NCBI RefSeq assembly: GCF_030265065.1
Contig: NC_080396.1
Location: 49,961,501 to 50,025,500 of the forward strand
Direction of reading: 5' to 3'
From: Corythoichthys intestinalis
Taxonomy: Eukaryota > Chordata > Actinopteri > Syngnathiformes > Syngnathidae
Length of the DNA: 64,000 nucleotides
Shown in pieces: positions 11,601-56,949 of the stretch. Under the pieces are notes generated by a model that did not search any database, was not told where the DNA came from, and saw only the letters and a program-made list of their open reading frames with translations. The first letter of the stretch is position 1. Each line of letters opens with the position of its first letter. The position numbers and the translations under genes were made by a program.

Positions 11601-14542
11601 CATATAATGGTATGTATCTCTTCTCTTGTATATGTCCTACTTTTCAACTGTTAGTTTATGGTTTCTTTTATTACTTTGTTCATTAAATCTGGCTAATGTA
11701 ACATATTTTCAGTGAGGATTGTTATGATGGCTTGGTGTTAAAGAAATGCTTTTCTTGATTTAAATCTGGTATACTGTAGTTGAGAAAAGTGGTAGATATT
11801 GACAGGTGATTGATGGTAGAAAATTGTGTTGTTATCAGTTTTACTTAACTCTGTAGAATTTCAGTTGAGATCAATACGGTTGTCTCCCCAATGCAATCCT
11901 ATTTTCTTTGGTTCAGGTCAGCCAGTGGATGCATACGCCCAACCACCTCCAGGGCCCTGGAACATTCCTGCTGCTGCCCCCAGTTATTTTAAAGAAAGCA
12001 AACAGATCATCAAAGTTCCTTACACTTCATCTATGAAGGTTCATAACAGCTAAATGCCATTCTAATCTAAACATGTTCAGACAAGATGACGTGTGCGCCA
12101 TTTCCTAATGAGAATCATTTCATCAATAGACCTGTCACGCTTGCATGGGAATGGGGCGGACACCCTGCAAAGACTGTGCCGGTGCGGGCAATGTAAGTTA
12201 TAACTCGTTGGTAAACAGGATTTGTTGTAATACCGACCCAGTGTTGGATTCCTGTACTTCTGTTTTTGGTAGAAAGTTTGTTGGGTGTGTAATGGAGCTG
12301 GTTTCCGCCATGGAAATGAGCGTTGCAATCATTGCTTTGGTAGAGGGAGAGAAAAGTAAGTATCACTTTTTGTTGTTATAAAACATTAGCTTTAAAAACA
12401 TGTATTACTTAAAATGTACAGAGTACCATTCCTGCACTATTGTGTTGTAGCTGCCACGGCTGCCAAGGGCAAGGATCCAAGCAATGCCCCACATGTCATG
12501 GAAAACAACAGCTTTTGGTCTATATCAACCTCACTGTAAAATGGTACTGAACATCTGGGTGCATTGTTAAAAGGTGTCATTGTAACAGTGATCAAGCAAA
12601 ATGTTATTATGTATTTCAGGACCAACAACTCTGACGACTATGTTGTGGAACAGTCCAGTGGACTTAATTTGGACAACCTGAGCAAAGTGTCTGGCAAAGA
12701 GCTTTTCAGCGACTCCCAGTACTTGGTAAGATTTTATGCTTTTGCTATTTTTTCCCACAGCTGTTGCTTGTTATAATGTACACAATATAGACAAACGGCA
12801 AAAGGTGCAAAGAAGACACTTGTAGAACAAGTACACCTTTTATACCTTCCCCAGTTTGCAATGAATTGATGTGTCTTTTGGATTCATGTCCAGTCAACCA
12901 GGCCACACGCCACTTTTCTTGGTAACATCTAAAGCAGACATGTCCAAATTGCGGCCCGGGGGCCAAATGCGGCCCGTGGTCAAATTTCATCCGGCCTCCA
13001 GCCTCTGTCATAAGATCAATATTGTCTGGCCCGCACACAGACTTAATAAATTGGTCAGCAGTACTGCTACCAGCATATGAAGTAGCCTACACACTAAATG
13101 CTGCCCCTCATTTACCCACTAAAAGGCAGCAGCACTCTAAGCAACATTACCCCGTGTGATCCTTGACTTCCAATTTTCTAAAATGGCGACAATCAACAAA
13201 AAAAAAAGTTGACTGCGACGGCTGACGCTTCAAGGATAGGTGGAAATTGGACTATTTCTTCAATAAAATATGCAACAACCGTGTCTGCCTCATTTGCAAA
13301 GAGACAGTCGCTGATTTTAAAGAATTCAATGTGAGGCGATATTAGACATGCTAACATGTACGACAAGATTACAGGGAAGATATGCAGCGAGAAATTGAAG
13401 CAACTTTTGAAGCTAGTTTGATTTCACAGCAGCAGCATTTCGCAAGAGCCCGAGAGTCGAAAGAGAATGCTAGTTGCAAGATTGTTGCAATTATTAATTT
13501 AAAAAATATAATAAAACAAATGTGACACACAGTATGGGTTGCTAAAATTTGCTTAAATATATTGTTCTGCGTAAAGGACGTCAGCCAAGGTCGCCCCCCC
13601 ACATTTTTACCACACCAAATCTGGCCCCCTTGGAAAAAAGTTTGGACATCCCTGATCTAAAGTGTTTAATAGGGTTAGAGCTAGTGTTCATGTTCCTCCA
13701 AAACAGACTCATTCAACCATACCTTAATGACATCTGTACAATTTGCATGACCTGGGCAGGATAGGGGTTATGTGTCCCCTGTTACGTGCTGCAGTTAAGA
13801 GCAGAACAGCAGAATTTTGAACAAACTGGAGACCCAGTGACTAACAGGCTAACCTGATCCCATTGTGATCCCTGTATTGGTATAATTGGTCAATTTCAAC
13901 ACTGTGTGGAAATCATTTGGCACAAATACTGAACAGGAACTCGAAAATAATAAATAAAAATAGATAAAATAACTTCCTTTGATTAAGGGCTAGATTTTTA
14001 ATCAAATTATTATCATTTTTAATATAAATTGTTTTACTCAAACTGACTTGTGATAATGAGTGCCTAAAGTGTCTGCTCTGTGGCTGTTGTACTTTTAGAA
14101 GGCTCTAACACAGATCAATTTTCAAGTCCCTAATTACGATACATTGCTTACTGTGTGAACCTGTGCAGGTATACCCTGTGATGGGATTCCCAGACCCTAC
14201 TGTGGTAAATGCCGCACAGCGTTTAATCAATGAACATCAAGCCAGGTTCTCGCAGTCATCTCGCATTCTTCAACAGGTAATTGTGGACCATCCACATTTT
14301 TAGCTGAATACAATTACGTAAACTCCATTTAAACCTCTATGAATAATGAATGTGGGTTTCAGTAACATGCCCATTTATCTTTTTGTTGTTGTTTCTAGCG
14401 ACAAACTATCGAGCTGATTCCTGTCACCAAGGTGACCTACTCATGGAAAGGGAAAACGCACATTTACTATGTTTATGGAAATGAATTTCAAGTCAGTGCA
14501 GACAACTACCCTGCCACCTGTTGCTGCTGCACAGTGATGTAG
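8660..14542 (+). CDS. ssuh2: SSUH2 homologue (DnaJ-type zinc-finger-like protein), complete
   Basis: Coding exons: 8660-8687, 8912-9016, 11173-11248, 11336-11465, 11549-11609, 11917-12038, 12130-12192, 12273-12355, 12451-12543, 12620-12725, 14169-14276, 14399-14542. Phases agree throughout and give 372 residues, close to human SSUH2. The N-terminus is Pro-rich (about residues 10-69). Residues about 70-174 carry the conserved NCCYSSAPAKDG and YRLETFTESRLTEWS blocks. Residues about 176-247 form a cysteine core with six CxxC knuckles (CHACMGMG, CKDCAGAG, CWVCNGAG, CNHCFGRG, CHGCQGQG, CPTCHGK), as in DnaJ central zinc domains. The last residues are CCCCTVM. Biochemical role is poorly known; SSUH2 has been linked to tooth development. 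The donor of exon 6 (GTTCAT) is weak. Intron 10 carries a hAT insertion and intron 2 a TA-flanked one. Confidence 0.93.
9588..10161. mobile_element. TA-flanked Tc1/mariner-superfamily non-autonomous element in ssuh2 intron 2
   Basis: The termini CAGTGGTACTACAACTTA and ..GTAGCTGTACCACTG form inverted ends flanked by TA on both sides (9586-9587 and 10162-10163). The terminal sequence and TA duplication match the element at 24228-25230. No transposase frame is present. Confidence 0.65.
10190..10325 (-). repeat. Chimeric repeat scrap with a short LINE endonuclease match
   Basis: On the minus strand, 10325-10275 reads NDSETWHGVIGKTG, matching the [13 protein letters not shown] motif of the LINE endonuclease frame at about 56390-56435. 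Directly joined to it, about 10275-10194 resembles the stretch at about 18525-18620 inside the hAT-like element of dcaf1 intron 5. It is therefore a junction of two repeat types. Confidence 0.4.
12935..13654 (+). mobile_element. hAT element (Charlie8/GTF2IRD2-like) deletion derivative in ssuh2 intron 10
   Basis: The termini CAGACATGTCCAAA and TTTGGACATCCCTG are inverted, and the insertion is flanked by a perfect 8-bp duplication, atctaaag, at 12927-12934 and 13655-13662. Inside, about 13215-13350 still translates as a BED-finger-like start (RWKLDYFF, VCLICKETVADFKEFN), the N-terminus of GTF2IRD2/Charlie8-type hAT transposases. The catalytic core is missing, so it is an internally deleted, non-autonomous copy of 720 bp. 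Confidence 0.85.
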
Positions 14543-14933
14543 TTGTAGAAGCTGATGTAGGCTCTTCATATCATCCCCTCTGACCAACTATGAAATATAA
14601 TTTCAAATTGTATGTTATGTGTTTAAGTGTTTACATGCCCATGGACAGAAAGGCCTATGTTTCGCCCAGAACAACATTCCTGGAGATGAAGAGAAACATC
14701 CCACTAGCCACTACAGTACATTCTGGGAAATGTAATAATGTAATCCTGTATTTCATTAGAAGTTCCTGTATGTTAAGCATGATTTTGTCTTTGTATTTTC
14801 TAAATCACTGCAACACGTGTATCAATTTGCTATCTTGCGATTTTTGTTTTTAAATACCTTTTTTTTGTATAACCGTTTATTTCTGCTTATGCTTTTGCAC
14901 AAATACACTAAAAACTATTGATTGAGAAAATCG

Positions 14934-14939
14934 AATAAA
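14934..14939 (+). terminator. Polyadenylation signal of ssuh2
   Basis: AATAAA lies about 390 bases after the TAG stop at 14540-14542 and is followed by a GT-rich stretch (tgtgtttcg...gtgtgttg), the usual downstream element. The next gene's leader begins only about 150-200 bp later. Confidence 0.75.
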
Positions 14940-15003
14940 TTGTGTTTCGTAATGTTTTGCTTCGTGTGTTGTCGTCATAAGAAGTGGACAGTCGCAGCTG
15001 CTA

Positions 15004-15199
15004 TGACGTAAAGAACGTGTTCGCCATAATGACAGTCAACTATCAACAAAAAAAGCCACATTGTGTATATTGAGATTTGACTGTAAAATCCCGCCTATTC
15101 TACCGGCGTTTGTTTGCAGCCATTGGACCTAGCTTCCTATCAACTTATTTAAGTTTTGGAGCAATCACACAACACTGAAGGACTAAGCGGAACAGCAAG
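15004..15199 (+). promoter_or_regulatory. dcaf1 promoter and non-coding exon 1
   Basis: The short gap after ssuh2 holds a CRE-like TGACGTAA (15004-15011) and an inverted CCAAT box (CCATTGG, 15120-15126). A non-coding leader closes at a donor (aag|GTAAAG) after 15199. There is no room for a distant promoter, so the dcaf1 core promoter must sit within about 200 bp of the ssuh2 polyA site. The transcription start base is not resolved. Confidence 0.5.
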
Positions 15200-15861
15200 G
15201 TAAAGTTAGCATTGTTAGCTAGCTAAATAAGCGGGTTTACTTATGATGCCGCTAGCTCGTGGCTAATGACAACATTGGTTTCCATGTATGGACCGGTCGC
15301 CGTGGTTCAGAGATCATTTTGATATAACACAGTACAATATGCACGTCAGATGTAAACACAGCACTGGGTTTTAAAGCGAGCAATCGTATAATGTCATGAG
15401 TAGTACGAATCCAGTTAGCTCCCGTCCTTAGCCACGGCTCAGCGACTGAAACCGCAGTTCATGTCATTGAATGTTAAAAAAAAAAAAAAAAAAAGAAATT
15501 TACCATCTTGATATAATCAGAACAACTGTTTTCCTGCTTGGTTGTTTTGTCTTGTTTTGAACAGTCCTACTGGTTTTGTCAGTTGTAGTCCCTGAAGACC
15601 GCTGCACCTGCAACCAGACAATCTGTTTCATTTATTACTAAATATATCACAAGAATGATCCGGCTGATTGAGTTTATGTTTAGCTTCCTTTTCATATATC
15701 TCAAAGGAGTATTACTCCCTCTTTGACTGTAAGATACATAGTAGCTGCTAAGACCCGGTTACAGTACACGCTGTGCGCTATTTATGTTAGGGGAGTATAC
15801 TTTAGTTCAGAATGGAATTGAATTGAACCAAACCAATGTACTGTTGTTCCTCATTAGAGTT

Positions 15862-49220
<33,359 letters not shown>

Positions 49221-49407
49221 GGGGCGATTGGCCGTGGGGACTAACAGGGCCACAAGTCAGGACCTCTGCAGCGCAGAACTGTGAGCTGCGGAGGAAGAGG
49301 CAAGAAGGGGGATCAGCAGATGTGGTGGGAGTTAACTTGGAGCTCTGCCAGTTTGAATGAGCTGGCGTCTGTGTACAAATGGACTGGGTGATTGGACCAA
49401 GGAGATA

Positions 49408-49413
49408 AATAAA
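49408..49413 (+). terminator. Polyadenylation signal of dcaf1
   Basis: AATAAA lies about 190 bases after the TGA stop (49218-49220). The TGTGCTGGATATG stretch downstream could serve as the GU-rich element. Confidence 0.65.
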
Positions 49414-52400
49414 AACATGATTGTGCTGGATATGAATATAGTTTTATAAGAAGTCTTGATGTAGAGGGAAACAGCTGGTGTTTGGGTGCTTTGAAAAGGT
49501 TTTATATATTATTCACTAAACTCCTAACAAGTGTCTGTTTGATGTAAAGCCTTACATAAGCAGCAATTTGGTAACAGATTACTAGGTAAACTGGAGCTAC
49601 ATTATTGGGGTGCATCTCTGTTATGCAATGCATCCATAGGCGTAGACCATCAACTGAAATATTCATATTCTGAATTGCTGAACCTAAACAAGAGTGCTTA
49701 ATGTGACAAAACTGCCAATGCCTCCTTCACAATCCCCAGTGTGCACACTAAAACTTGACATGACAGCTGTCCTCCATCCTACACCAAGGAAGGGATGCCT
49801 CTAGATGGTGGCCAACTTTTGTGCTTTTGGTAACAAATTGACCATACCAATTCTCGGGGTTTGGGGGGGGATCACGTTTAAATATATGCGGGCTGCAAAA
49901 TGTGATCTAAAAGTCTATTTTGATTTAAATTTTTGTTTCTCGGTCATTTCAAACATGGTGTGTGCTTGTGTGTGGGTGTGCGCTCGGGCTCAATTTTATA
50001 AAGCCGTTGAGTTTTTCTAAATGATTCAGTTTCATATCATTTTATCAGCTTTCTTTTTCACAATGGAGTGGAATTAATTTCTGAAAGACATTTACTGTAC
50101 AGCTTGTATGTACCTAAAGTATTTTTCGTATAAATAAATCTTCTGAATTTGTTTTGTGCGTTTCCATATTGATGTAAATGTTTTCCATCTGGGTCTGTCG
50201 CCATTTTACAAGATCTCTATTACATACAAACTCAAACAACTGAGAGTTTAGTGATGAACTGTAAATGTCTGCATGTAGGCTGACTGAATGAGAAGACACT
50301 ACACAAATGCAAAAACAATGTTCAGTGGGAGGGAAATATGAACCTTTACCTTTCCCCCCACTACCATTAAATGCTTAAGATGGAGCATAATCAATGTGAC
50401 CTAGTTTAGGTTCGTCATTGATGATGTTTGTGCTTTAAATTGCAATGGCTTTCGTGAGATGCTGCCAATCTGAAAAGGAGTCGATTTGAAATTGGTGACA
50501 GTACCGTATGACTACATGACTACGTGCCACTAGACATATTACGTATATAAATATTACGATATATTACGACACATACGTATATAAAACTGTTGGTGCCAGG
50601 ATTACCGATCACATATCAAAAAGTAGGATACTTTCTTACTACACATGAATAACATTGCTTGTGCACTTATTGTATCACACACTTCCTCCCTGGCCTATGT
50701 CTGATATAAACTTGTTTGTGTGGTCTTAGTTGAAGCAGACTCTAGTCTGATTATTTAAACCATAAGAATTAGAGTTCACGATCAATTTATGCAGATTTTT
50801 AAAAACCTCGCTTACCTAATCTCTCCCACTTTTCTCCTCACCCTGTTTTTTACTGACTGAATGGAAATGCTGATGTTGCGGTTAAATCGACTGGTGCTCT
50901 TAATATTTTGCCCCTTGCTATAACCTCATCAATAAGGATGTGCCTATTAGCGGCATTTATTGTGTCAAGTGACCATCTTATGTACAGCCCTTTGAGTGTG
51001 TGCTTCTGATTTCCCATGAAATGACATTACCACGCTCTATTTATTGTCAGATTGTGCATGACGGGATTTATTTCCTGTGGCCTCCCTACAGTTAATAATA
51101 GAACACATTAAAATAGTCATCAGAACCTCATTAGGGGAGATCAAATGATTTATATAAATCGTATGATTGCTCGCAGCCTCATGTACTTCCATGTGACCTT
51201 TTTATTTTGAAATCTATACTATTTATAATATTTAAAAATGTCTTCACATCCCTGTTCTAATGCTTTTGGGAGATTTCAAAAACAAAAGGAGACAAAGACA
51301 CCCCCCGCATCACACCGTTAAATGTGAACCATGCTCTCAAAGACGCAACACTATTTGAAAAAGTCGAAATAAGAGAACATAGTGGCACAGTTGCACCTTG
51401 TAATGAGTGGAGTGGCTCTGTTAAAAGCAGACTGTGTTTGAGTTCAAGTGTGTTTCATTTAACAAGATTTTAAACACGATTAGGTAACTGGACACAGCTA
51501 CATCCCCAGTTAGAAGAGGGTGTGCATGGTTTCAACCATATTGTCTTATTTTTATTTCCCCTTAACAACTATCTCTTTAATTGTGTTGTTTAATAATAAT
51601 GGTAACATAAATGGTTGAAAAGGTTTTGAAATTATTTATTTTGTTCAAGACAAAAACCTGGGATTTGAACAGGCCACAGGTAGACGTTATATATCTTCTG
51701 TGTATAATTGTGCATTTTTACAAGCAACTGGCCCCTTACACTTGTAGAAATTCTATTATGACCATAAAGAAAGTGTACAGCTCAATGATAGATGATCTTC
51801 TAAGATGTGCCTCTTATTACCTGCTTGGTTTTCAAAGAGGGTGTTGAAAGAGAGCAGGACTCACGGCAACAGGCTGTTTGCAGAGCATGTTATTGCCACG
51901 GTGCTACTGCAACTAGGAAGGAATTTCCTTCCTTGGTGCTCTACATGCTCAATGCTGAAAAAGATTGTGCACCAAAATTTTAGACGTATTCTTCCCCGTC
52001 TCTTCGCGCAAACTTTTCAAACCATTCCAATGTCAAATGTATAGTTCATTCACAATAGCTATAGGCATAATTTCACGGCACATGACATTGATACAGTTGC
52101 AGGGTCATCAGCCAGAAACTCCAGACGGAAATGTTTTTATAGGGAACCCAGACTAAAATGACATGTCATGTCTACAGTATATCAAATGAGCATCAATTCG
52201 ACAGATGTTTTCTCAAATTCCCACTGAAAACGTTTTATTATGGTGGTGCTATAGCCCCTTCTGCTTTTTCTGTGTGATTGTAAGGCCTCCCACAATGTTC
52301 CAGTCTCCGTTGTCGACAGATGGAAGTCAGTCACAGACACATACTGTATTAGCCTGCTGAACGCTGCCCTCCCTCCTACATTGAGCCAACTCCTGGGACG

Positions 52401-54136
52401 GCTCTATGCAAACTTTCTTTTTCAAGTCACAAAATATGCTCAATGCATAAAGATCCTGAATATATGGTGCGGCAAATTAATGTTCACGTTGTTTTGTGCC
52501 AGAAAGAGAAACATCTTGCACTTTTTAGTAGTTGATATTCCAAGAAAAGTTAACTTCTGAACAGTGGATTGCTTGGTTGCATGGTTGCCTTGAAGGAAGA
52601 AAGTTACAGCTTCCAAAGTATTACTGCAGGCCTTTCTGTGTGATTTGACATGTTTTCTGTGTGCTTGTGTAGATTATCTCCAGCTCTCTAGCTCTAAACG
52701 TGTATTCACGGTGTTTACTGAAAATCAAGGGTGTTAAAATCATTTTCGTCGCGGGCCACATTTTCATTTACAGTAGTTTCTCATACGGCGGTCCTGTTAT
52801 GATTTTGAAAATCATATGAATAACTCCTGTCATACATTTTAAATTTACGTATCGGTAACAACAGAATGAATTTAAATCAGAAGTCATGTAAAGTTGGAGC
52901 AAGCAAACTTTTAAGTATGCAATTACTGTCCGATTAAAGATAAACAGGGGTAACATTAAAAGTTTAATATATTTTGAAAGCGAAGGAAAAAAATTGCATA
53001 TCAAATCATTACAAAACAGCAACTGAATAAGTGCACATGCCACCATTTATCATTTTATATGCCTACTATGCACACATGTAGTATGTACTGTATAAGCGCT
53101 CTCAAAATGCCCCTCTAAAGACGATTTTTCTTTGCACTCGTCAAAGCGCTCCAATATTATGCTGGAATTCAGGCTCATTCTGCAGGAGTGATCCCTTTCC
53201 TCTCAAAAGCATTCAAAGGGTGCAAAACAATCAAAGCAGTTTTTTCCATCCTCAGTCCTACCATTTAGGACTTTGAGAGCTATGTGGTAATAAATATGCA
53301 CTAAGTAACTGAATAACTAGATTAATCAAAATATGCAGGTTGATAATGAAAAACATACCTTGTAAAGAACCAGTATTGCTTTTTTCAGAGTCAAGAAGGT
53401 CCAGCAATCATACTGGCCCTTTTGATAGTAATGGGTTACCACTAAAAAATCAAATTTTAACATTATAAACGTTGCAGATTGGTGTTAATGTAGATAAAGG
53501 AGTATGAATGACAGTTCCTTAATCAAAAAGTGATCAAAATGTTGCCTCTACAATCTGCTTCCTACAGGGCAGAAGAAGGCAAGATATATTTAAATGTGAG
53601 AGGGAAAAAAGGCAAATACTGGACAGGCTTCATCTTTTTAATGTGTGTCACATCTGTAGTGATGTGTCATCATTACAGATGCCCAAATACTGTACGCAAT
53701 CATGACATTAAAACCCTGTACTTCAATTAAAGATAAATCCGACTCACTTTCTCAAGTTTGGATGGACAGATGTGATGCATCATCCGCATACAGGTGAAAC
53801 TTTTTTATACACACGTACAAACCATACATACTGTATATCAGATAAAAAAAACAGTGGTCCTTCAGAAGACTAAACATTCAGATAACTTGATCAATAACCA
53901 TCAGCCAACAGCTTGAGTTCTGCCATTATAAGTAGTTCTCAAACACTTACAGAATTTGTCATTAATGCCAATGTTGTACAGGCACGCAAAGACCAGTACA
54001 AGCAATACAATTGGGTTTTTTGATAGGTTAATAATAATACACTCGATTGAAAGAGCCCAGTTATAAGGGTTCAGCCGGACATCCAAAATAAGTTAAATTG
54101 TCGATTTAAATCGTCAGCCCTTGTCAGTTAGCTTTC
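49414..54136. other. Gene-free intergenic stretch with few recognisable repeats
   Basis: Downstream of dcaf1 there are about 4.7 kb of AT-rich sequence in which I recognise neither genes nor well-defined transposons. This contrasts with the repeat-dense introns. Open frames here are short and without motifs. It could hold regulatory DNA for dcaf1 or dock3, which cannot be shown from one sequence. Confidence 0.5.
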
Positions 54137-54860
54137 CTAGGAACAGAAAGCATAGAACTCAGATGTAGTCAAGGGCCTGTGTACATCACTATTTGTTAGC
54201 ATAAAATTGTTGATTGGAACATTCTGGCTTAGATTCTGGAATACACTATAACTTGTGATAACAAAGTGTTTATTAAGAGTGTCACATAGTTCATTTTTAT
54301 TAGAAAAAGAAACAGCCCAGCCAAGGGAAGGGGGGGGGGGGGGGCAATTTGAGAGTTTTGAATCTCCTCCAGAACTGTGATGGATTACCACAGCAGCCTG
54401 ATAAAGATGTAACATAGTGAGATGATTTAGCTTTACCGAGTTCAACAAGGCACTTATTTCAGAGATGATGAAAATACTGCCAATCACCCTCTGTCCAGAA
54501 GCATAAGCTTTGTTCCAGGCAATGTCCCTATTATGCAACACTGCAGCAATTTCAGATGAAAATGGGTTATTTCTGTTCTATGCTCTTAATTTCTTAAACG
54601 GTGCCTGTTTGTGGGCAACACAGTTAAAGGATTTTATCAAAATAATTTCAAGCTTCATTAGGATTTGGGACAGCAGTGACAGAACTAATAAAATACTTAA
54701 AAAGTATAAAACGTTGTGACCCACAAAGTTCTCAAAAGTTCTTTTAGTAGTAAAGCAAGGGTTTGATTTTCCTTGCAATTGGACAGCGGTCACTAAAATG
54801 CATTGCCATGTATTTCTAATCAGCCCAGGGTGTACAAAATCAGAAGTGCTGACCAATGAA
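54137..54860 (-). mobile_element. Non-LTR retrotransposon (LINE) ORF2 fragment
   Basis: A minus-strand frame (54541-54137) contains SNKNELCDTLNKHFVITSYSVFQNL, resembling the linker between the endonuclease and reverse transcriptase domains of fish LINEs (KNELCDTLNKHF type). A second open frame (54856-54578) precedes it in the expected direction. No catalytic YxDD motif is seen, so this is a truncated remnant of uncertain clade. The poly-C tract near 54330 falls inside it. Confidence 0.4.
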
Positions 54861-55401
54861 ATAAACTATATTAGCAGTGGGACTGGACTTTGAGGACATC
54901 AGCATTTTACCGTCATCTGGTTGGTAGGTCAAAGCAAAAATGCTTTCTCTCAACTTTGATGAGCAAAACACATCTTCAGCGAACAGCGCACATTAGTCCA
55001 TTTCAAAATCAGCATCTGTGAGTCAGTATGATGTATTTTATTACTTCCACCGTCAGGTGAAACTTACAGAGGGTGGAGATGATGTATTCGGTACTGTATG
55101 TCCATATTCAAGATATCTTAAGAACTAACAAAGGGATAATTATCAAAATGCAGAATAAGTTTGCAATATGAAACGGAAAAGGTGATAAACACAGAGGTCA
55201 GGAAAAGAATATATAATGCGCAATAACCTAATAACAGCCTAGCCTATTTAACTCAAATTTGCAGGATAGGTGATATGATAAGAAAAGAAAGGTTCAAAAG
55301 TCACAGACGTCAGAAATATGGCAATGCTTTGAATTTAGCTACATTGGCCAAGGCTGCTCGCTCCTGTAATTAAAAAAAAAAAAAAATGTTTCTGTCATAT
55401 T

Positions 55402-55493
55402 GTGAAATATTGATTATGATCTGCTCAAGATTATGTACATGGCACATGTGAAATATTGATTATGATCTGCTCAAGATTATGTACATGGCACAT
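55402..55493. repeat. Exact 46-bp tandem duplication
   Basis: Two identical 46-bp units (55402-55447 and 55448-55493), each containing 'gattatgatctgctcaagat'. Complete identity suggests a recent event. It is non-coding. Confidence 0.9.
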
Positions 55494-55569
55494 GATTTTA
55501 ATGTTTCAATTTTCTTTTCTATATGTGTGCTGTAATAATTTTAAACCTTGCATACTTTTCAGATCAAAT

Positions 55570-56935
55570 GGACTCTTTGACCCCCTCCGTGAGTCATCAC
55601 CTTATCGTGGTGGAGGGGTTTGCGTGTCTCAATGATCCTAGGAGCTATATTATCCGGGGCTTTAAGCCCCTGGTAGGGTCACCCATGGCAAACAGGTCAT
55701 AGGTGAGAGGCAAGAAAAATTATGGCTCAAAAAGACCCGTTATGATAAATAATATAAATGCACTCGAGTTTCCCCTGCCCGGACGCTGGAGCCTGGCCTG
55801 GAGATGGGGCTCGAAGGCAAGCATCTGGTAAAGTAACGTGGGTTCCCCTTCCCATGGGCTCACCACCTGTGGGAGGGTCCAAAGGGGTAGGGTGCGTAGG
55901 GAGTTGGGCGGCAGCCAAAGGCGGGGCATTGGCGGTCCAACCCCCAGCTGCAGAAGCTCTTGGGACATGGAATGTCACCTCTCTGGTAGGGAAGGAGCCC
56001 GAGCTAGTGTGTGAGGCAGAGAAGTTCCAACTAGATTTAGTCGGACTCTACTCCACACACAACTTGGGTTCTGGTACCAATCCTCTCGAGAAGGGTTGGA
56101 CTCTCTCCCACTCTGGAGTTGCCCACGGTGACAGGCGCCGAGCAGGTGAGGGCATATTTATTGCCCCCCGGCTTGGCACCTGTCCGTTAGAGTTTACCCC
56201 GGTAGATGAGAGGGTAGCGTCCCTCCGCCTTCGGGTGGGGGAATGGCTTCTGACTGTTGTTTGCGCTTATGCACCGAACAGCAGCTCAGAGTACCCACCC
56301 TTTTGGGGTCCTTGGAGGGTGTGCTGGAGTGCGCCCCCTTTGGGGACTCCCTCGTTCTCCTGGGGGACTTCAACGCTCAAGTGGGCAATGACAGTGAGAC
56401 CTGGAGGGGCGTTATTGGGAGGAACGCCCCCCACCCCCTCGATCAGAACCCAAGTGGTGTTCTTTTATTGGACTTCTGTGCTCGTCACGGTTTGTCCATA
56501 ACGAACACCATGTTCAAAGATAGGGGTGTCCATATGTGCACTTGGCAACAGGACATCCTAGGCCGCAGTTCGATGATTGACTTTGTAATTTTGTCATAGG
56601 ACTTGCAGCCGCATGTTTTGGACACTCGGGCGAAGAGAGGGGCGGAGCTGTCAAATGATCACCACCTGGTTGTGTGTTGGCTCTAATGACGGGGGAAGAT
56701 GCTGGCCAGACGTGGCAGGCCCAAACGTATTGTGAGGGTCTGCTGCGAACGTCTGGCAGAATCCCCTGTCAGAAAGAGTTTCAACACCCACCTCCGGCAG
56801 AACTTCTCCCTTGACCCGGGGGAATTGGGGGACATCGAGTCCGAGTGGGCCATGTTCTGCGCCTCCATTGTTGAGGCGGCCAATCGGAGCTGTGGCCGTG
56901 AGGTGGTTGGTGCCTGTCGTGGCGACAATCCCCGA
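55570..56935 (+). mobile_element. LINE 5' region and APE-type endonuclease domain, broken
   Basis: The 5' leader (ccctccgtgagtcatcacc) is followed by frames encoding GTWNVTSLVGKEPELV, then in another frame [40 protein letters not shown] and [17 protein letters not shown] is the catalytic GDFN block of APE-like endonucleases in non-LTR retrotransposons. At least two frame changes separate the pieces. Further blocks (CRGDNPRTRWWTPSV) reach about 56960, where the sense sequence stops at a junction with antisense LINE sequence. The clade was not determined. Confidence 0.75.
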
Positions 56936-56949
56936 ACCCGCTGGTGGAC

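Noticed and set aside
50940-51190. Possible conserved non-coding enhancer
   Set aside because: It looks unique and non-repetitive, but conservation cannot be judged from one sequence, so it is not claimed.
55758-56501. 247-codon frame as a cellular gene
   Set aside because: The translation contains LINE leader and endonuclease pieces in more than one frame; it is a broken retrotransposon.
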